Shown: positions 7,343-8,718 of the stretch, one piece after another
Layout: each line of letters opens with the position of its first letter
How positions within the stretch are numbered: the first letter of the stretch is position 1
Source of the DNA: Pseudomonadota bacterium
Lineage (GTDB): Bacteria; Pseudomonadota; Alphaproteobacteria; Rhizobiales; Rhizobiaceae
Length of the DNA: 8,718 nucleotides
Assembly: GCA_023399635.1 (NCBI GenBank)
Contig: JAEWOP010000014.1
Coordinates: 1-8,718, forward strand
Reading direction: 5' to 3'
The notes under the pieces: model-generated
What the model was told of the DNA's origin: nothing
Databases searched by the model: none
Seen by the model: the letters and a program-made list of their open reading frames with translations, nothing else
Made by a program: the position numbers and the translations under genes

Positions 7343-7740
7343 GTGCCTGTTCGTCCGTGCCACGACAACCTTGTGACGATTTAGCAACATCTTGATTTTA
7401 GCATTTGTCGGTGTCGGGAGGGGGCGCAAATTGTCTATTTCCCGCCACAAACGGGGAGCAGCGGTAGGGGCGAAAGAGGCGGACTGCGGGGGCGGGGCGC
7501 CTGAGTTGGAGTGTCATGGGCGGGAATATAGTGCGAAAGCCAGACGTTGCGGGGGCGAGGGGCGTTGCTTCTTCGAATACAGTACAAAAGCTGTCATCGC
7601 GGCGCGGGGTCCTAATCCTGCCGAGAAGCGCAGGTAGGGTCTCCCCATGTGCCGCTTTCGCCGGCTCCATTGGAGGTGTTCAGGCTCCAGCGTCACCGCC
7701 CGTTGTTGGTTTCTTGATGCCCGCCGGAAAAGCCTGAGCG
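7343..7740 (+). promoter_or_regulatory. Long G-run-rich upstream region of exoR
   Basis: These 398 bases have no convincing gene. Short open frames exist on both strands, but none has a good start site or a protein-like composition. The plus strand has ten runs of three to five G between 7416 and 7562, including paired runs at 7488-7497 and 7551-7562, so the RNA or non-template strand could form G-quadruplexes. An ACAG...CTGT inverted repeat with an 8-base spacer lies near 7579-7594. I could not pick out a clear -35/-10 pair. Because exoR must be expressed from here, the region presumably holds its promoter and a possibly long leader. Confidence 0.45.
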
Positions 7741-8535
7741 ATGTCGATGTCTGGTAAAGGATCCATGAGAGTATTGCTTCTGGGGGTATGTCTTGCCTCC
7801 GCCATGGCCGGTTCTGCTGCAGCCTTCGATATCAACGCGGGCGTGACGAAGGAGTCCGGGCCCTTCGATCTCTTCAAGTTCGGCTTCTAGGCCTACAAGA
7901 GCGGGCAGAAGGAAGAGGCGGTCGAAGCTTATCGCTATGCTGCCGAAAAAGGCCATACTGGCTCGCGGTGGGCGCTTGCCAACATGTACGCCTATGGCGA
8001 CGGGGTCGCCAAGAATGACTTCGAGGCCTTCAAGATCTACAACGAAATTGCGGCCGCCGGCATCGAGCCCGGTTCGGAAGATACCGGCTTCTTCGTCAAC
8101 GCGCTTCTTTCACTGGCTGGCTATTATCGCGACGGTATTGCGGGAAGCCCGGTCAGGCGGGATCTTTCCCAGGCGCGCCAGATCTACTTCCAGGCGGCGT
8201 CCGCCTTTGGCGTGGCCGAGGCCCAGTTCCAGCTCGCCAAGATGATCCTTGCGGGCGAGGGCGGGTCGCGAAATGTCCACCAGGCAAAGAAATGGCTGAA
8301 CCAGGCGCGCAAGAGCGGACATGCCGGCGCCATGGCCGTATTTGGCGACGTGCTTTTCCAGGAGGGGCAGACGGTGCGGGGTCTCGCATTCCTCACGGCA
8401 GCGCTCGATCGCTGCGGACCAAAGGACTGCGGCTGGATGCAACTGCTTCAGGAGCAGGCTTTCTCCGTTGCCAATGAAGAAGAGCGCCGCGTCGCAGTTG
8501 CGCTTTCGCACGAACTGACGCACGCCGTCGAGTGA
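7741..8535 (+). pseudogene. exoR: exoR, periplasmic repressor of ExoS/ChvI, interrupted by an amber codon
   Basis: The frame encodes 264 codons matching ExoR (268 aa in S. meliloti), a periplasmic Sel1-repeat protein that holds the sensor kinase ExoS off and so limits exopolysaccharide synthesis. A signal peptide (MRVLLLGVCLASAMAG, ending AAA) is followed by FDINAGVTKESGPFDLF, typical of ExoR. Sel1-type helical repeats follow (GSRWALANMYAYGDGV; AEAQFQLAKMILAGEGG; AKKWLNQARKSGHAGAMAVFG). Codon 50 from 7741 is TAG (7888-7890), in FGF-stop-AYKSGQ, where homologues as I remember them have a sense codon, one base away from GAG or AAG. The frame on either side is intact and conserved in style, so the lesion looks recent, an error, or read through. 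The next in-frame ATG (7984) lacks a ribosome binding site and the signal peptide. Possible starts are 7741 (GGAAAAG 8 bases upstream), 7747 and 7765. It converges on xth, with 15 bases between the stops. Confidence 0.9.
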
Positions 8536-8550
8536 GGCTCGGCGAGAAAA

Positions 8551-8718
8551 TCAGGCGGCTGCTTGAAAATCGAAGATCGCCGTGACCGGCACGTGGTCTG
8601 ACGGCTTTTCCCACCCGCGAACATGCTTTTCAATGGCCGTCGACTGCAGCTTGTCGGCAGCTTCCGGCGACAGCAACATGTGGTCGATCCGGATGCCGTT
8701 GTTCTTCTGCCAGGCACC
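8551..8718 (-). CDS. xth: Exodeoxyribonuclease III, C-terminal part
   Basis: These are the last 55 residues of an ExoIII/AP-endonuclease of the exonuclease-endonuclease-phosphatase fold; the 5' end lies beyond the window. ExoIII acts in base-excision repair, cutting DNA at abasic sites and removing 3' blocks. Two signature blocks are visible: GIRIDHMLLSP, carrying the conserved Asp of the RID motif, and WEKPSDHVPV, whose SDH supplies the catalytic Asp-His pair. The protein ends FDFQAAA. It is convergent with exoR, and no terminator hairpin is visible in the 15-base gap. Other members of the fold are possible, but the WEKPSDH block is characteristic of ExoIII. Confidence 0.93.
   Translation of the reverse strand, partial: GAWQKNNGIRIDHMLLSPEAADKLQSTAIEKHVRGWEKPSDHVPVTAIFDFQAAA

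Noticed and set aside
7579..7594. ACAG...CTGT inverted repeat as an operator for exoR
   Set aside because: The arms are only four bases and no matching second site was found, so it could easily be chance.
7392..7637. 81-residue open frame in the exoR upstream region
   Set aside because: It starts at TTG without a ribosome binding site. The product is Gly/Arg/Cys-rich low complexity, produced by the G-runs.
7984..8535. Independent gene starting at the internal ATG of exoR
   Set aside because: There is no ribosome binding site before 7984. The frame continues upstream with ExoR sequence to the amber codon, and a product starting here would lack the signal peptide and first repeat.

Overview
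The window is chromosomal DNA from an alphaproteobacterium of the order Rhizobiales, most likely the family Rhizobiaceae. The evidence is gene order and protein family: a PopZ-type polar organiser, valyl-tRNA synthetase, a FadL-type porin, the exopolysaccharide regulator ExoR and exodeoxyribonuclease III lie together, an arrangement I recall from Sinorhizobium and Agrobacterium (no search was run). Most coding sequence is GC-rich with strongly GC-biased third positions.

Layout from left to right. Positions 1-306 hold no gene I can name, only a weak open reading on the minus strand. A tRNA-Cys(GCA) lies at 307-380, minus strand. Next, on the minus strand, is a small protein (about 547-954) that I read as a degenerate relative of the mCpol/GGDEF palm-domain nucleotide cyclases. 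It is divergent from a protein-L-isoaspartate O-methyltransferase-like gene (1065-1718). A 184-base gap follows, where related genomes, as I recall them, carry tolC. Then come popZ (1903-2706) with its terminator, valS (2824-5739) with its own candidate promoter and a terminator-like hairpin, and a FadL/OmpP1-family outer-membrane protein (6081-7295) with a clear promoter and terminator. A roughly 400-base G-run-rich spacer leads to exoR (7741-8535). The window ends in the 3' end of xth, convergent with exoR.

The genes look like independent housekeeping and envelope units rather than one operon: each larger gene has its own terminator or a long upstream spacer. The strongest anomaly is an in-frame amber codon (TAG, 7888-7890) inside exoR, just after the signal peptide, in a reading frame that is otherwise intact. 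If real, it would remove the periplasmic brake on the ExoS-ChvI two-component system. The second point of interest is the mCpol-like ORF. It keeps the shape of a cyclic-nucleotide-synthesising palm domain, but its metal-binding motifs are replaced and a non-start GTA sits where the best ribosome binding site would place a start codon. I found no integrase, insertion sequence or CRISPR array.
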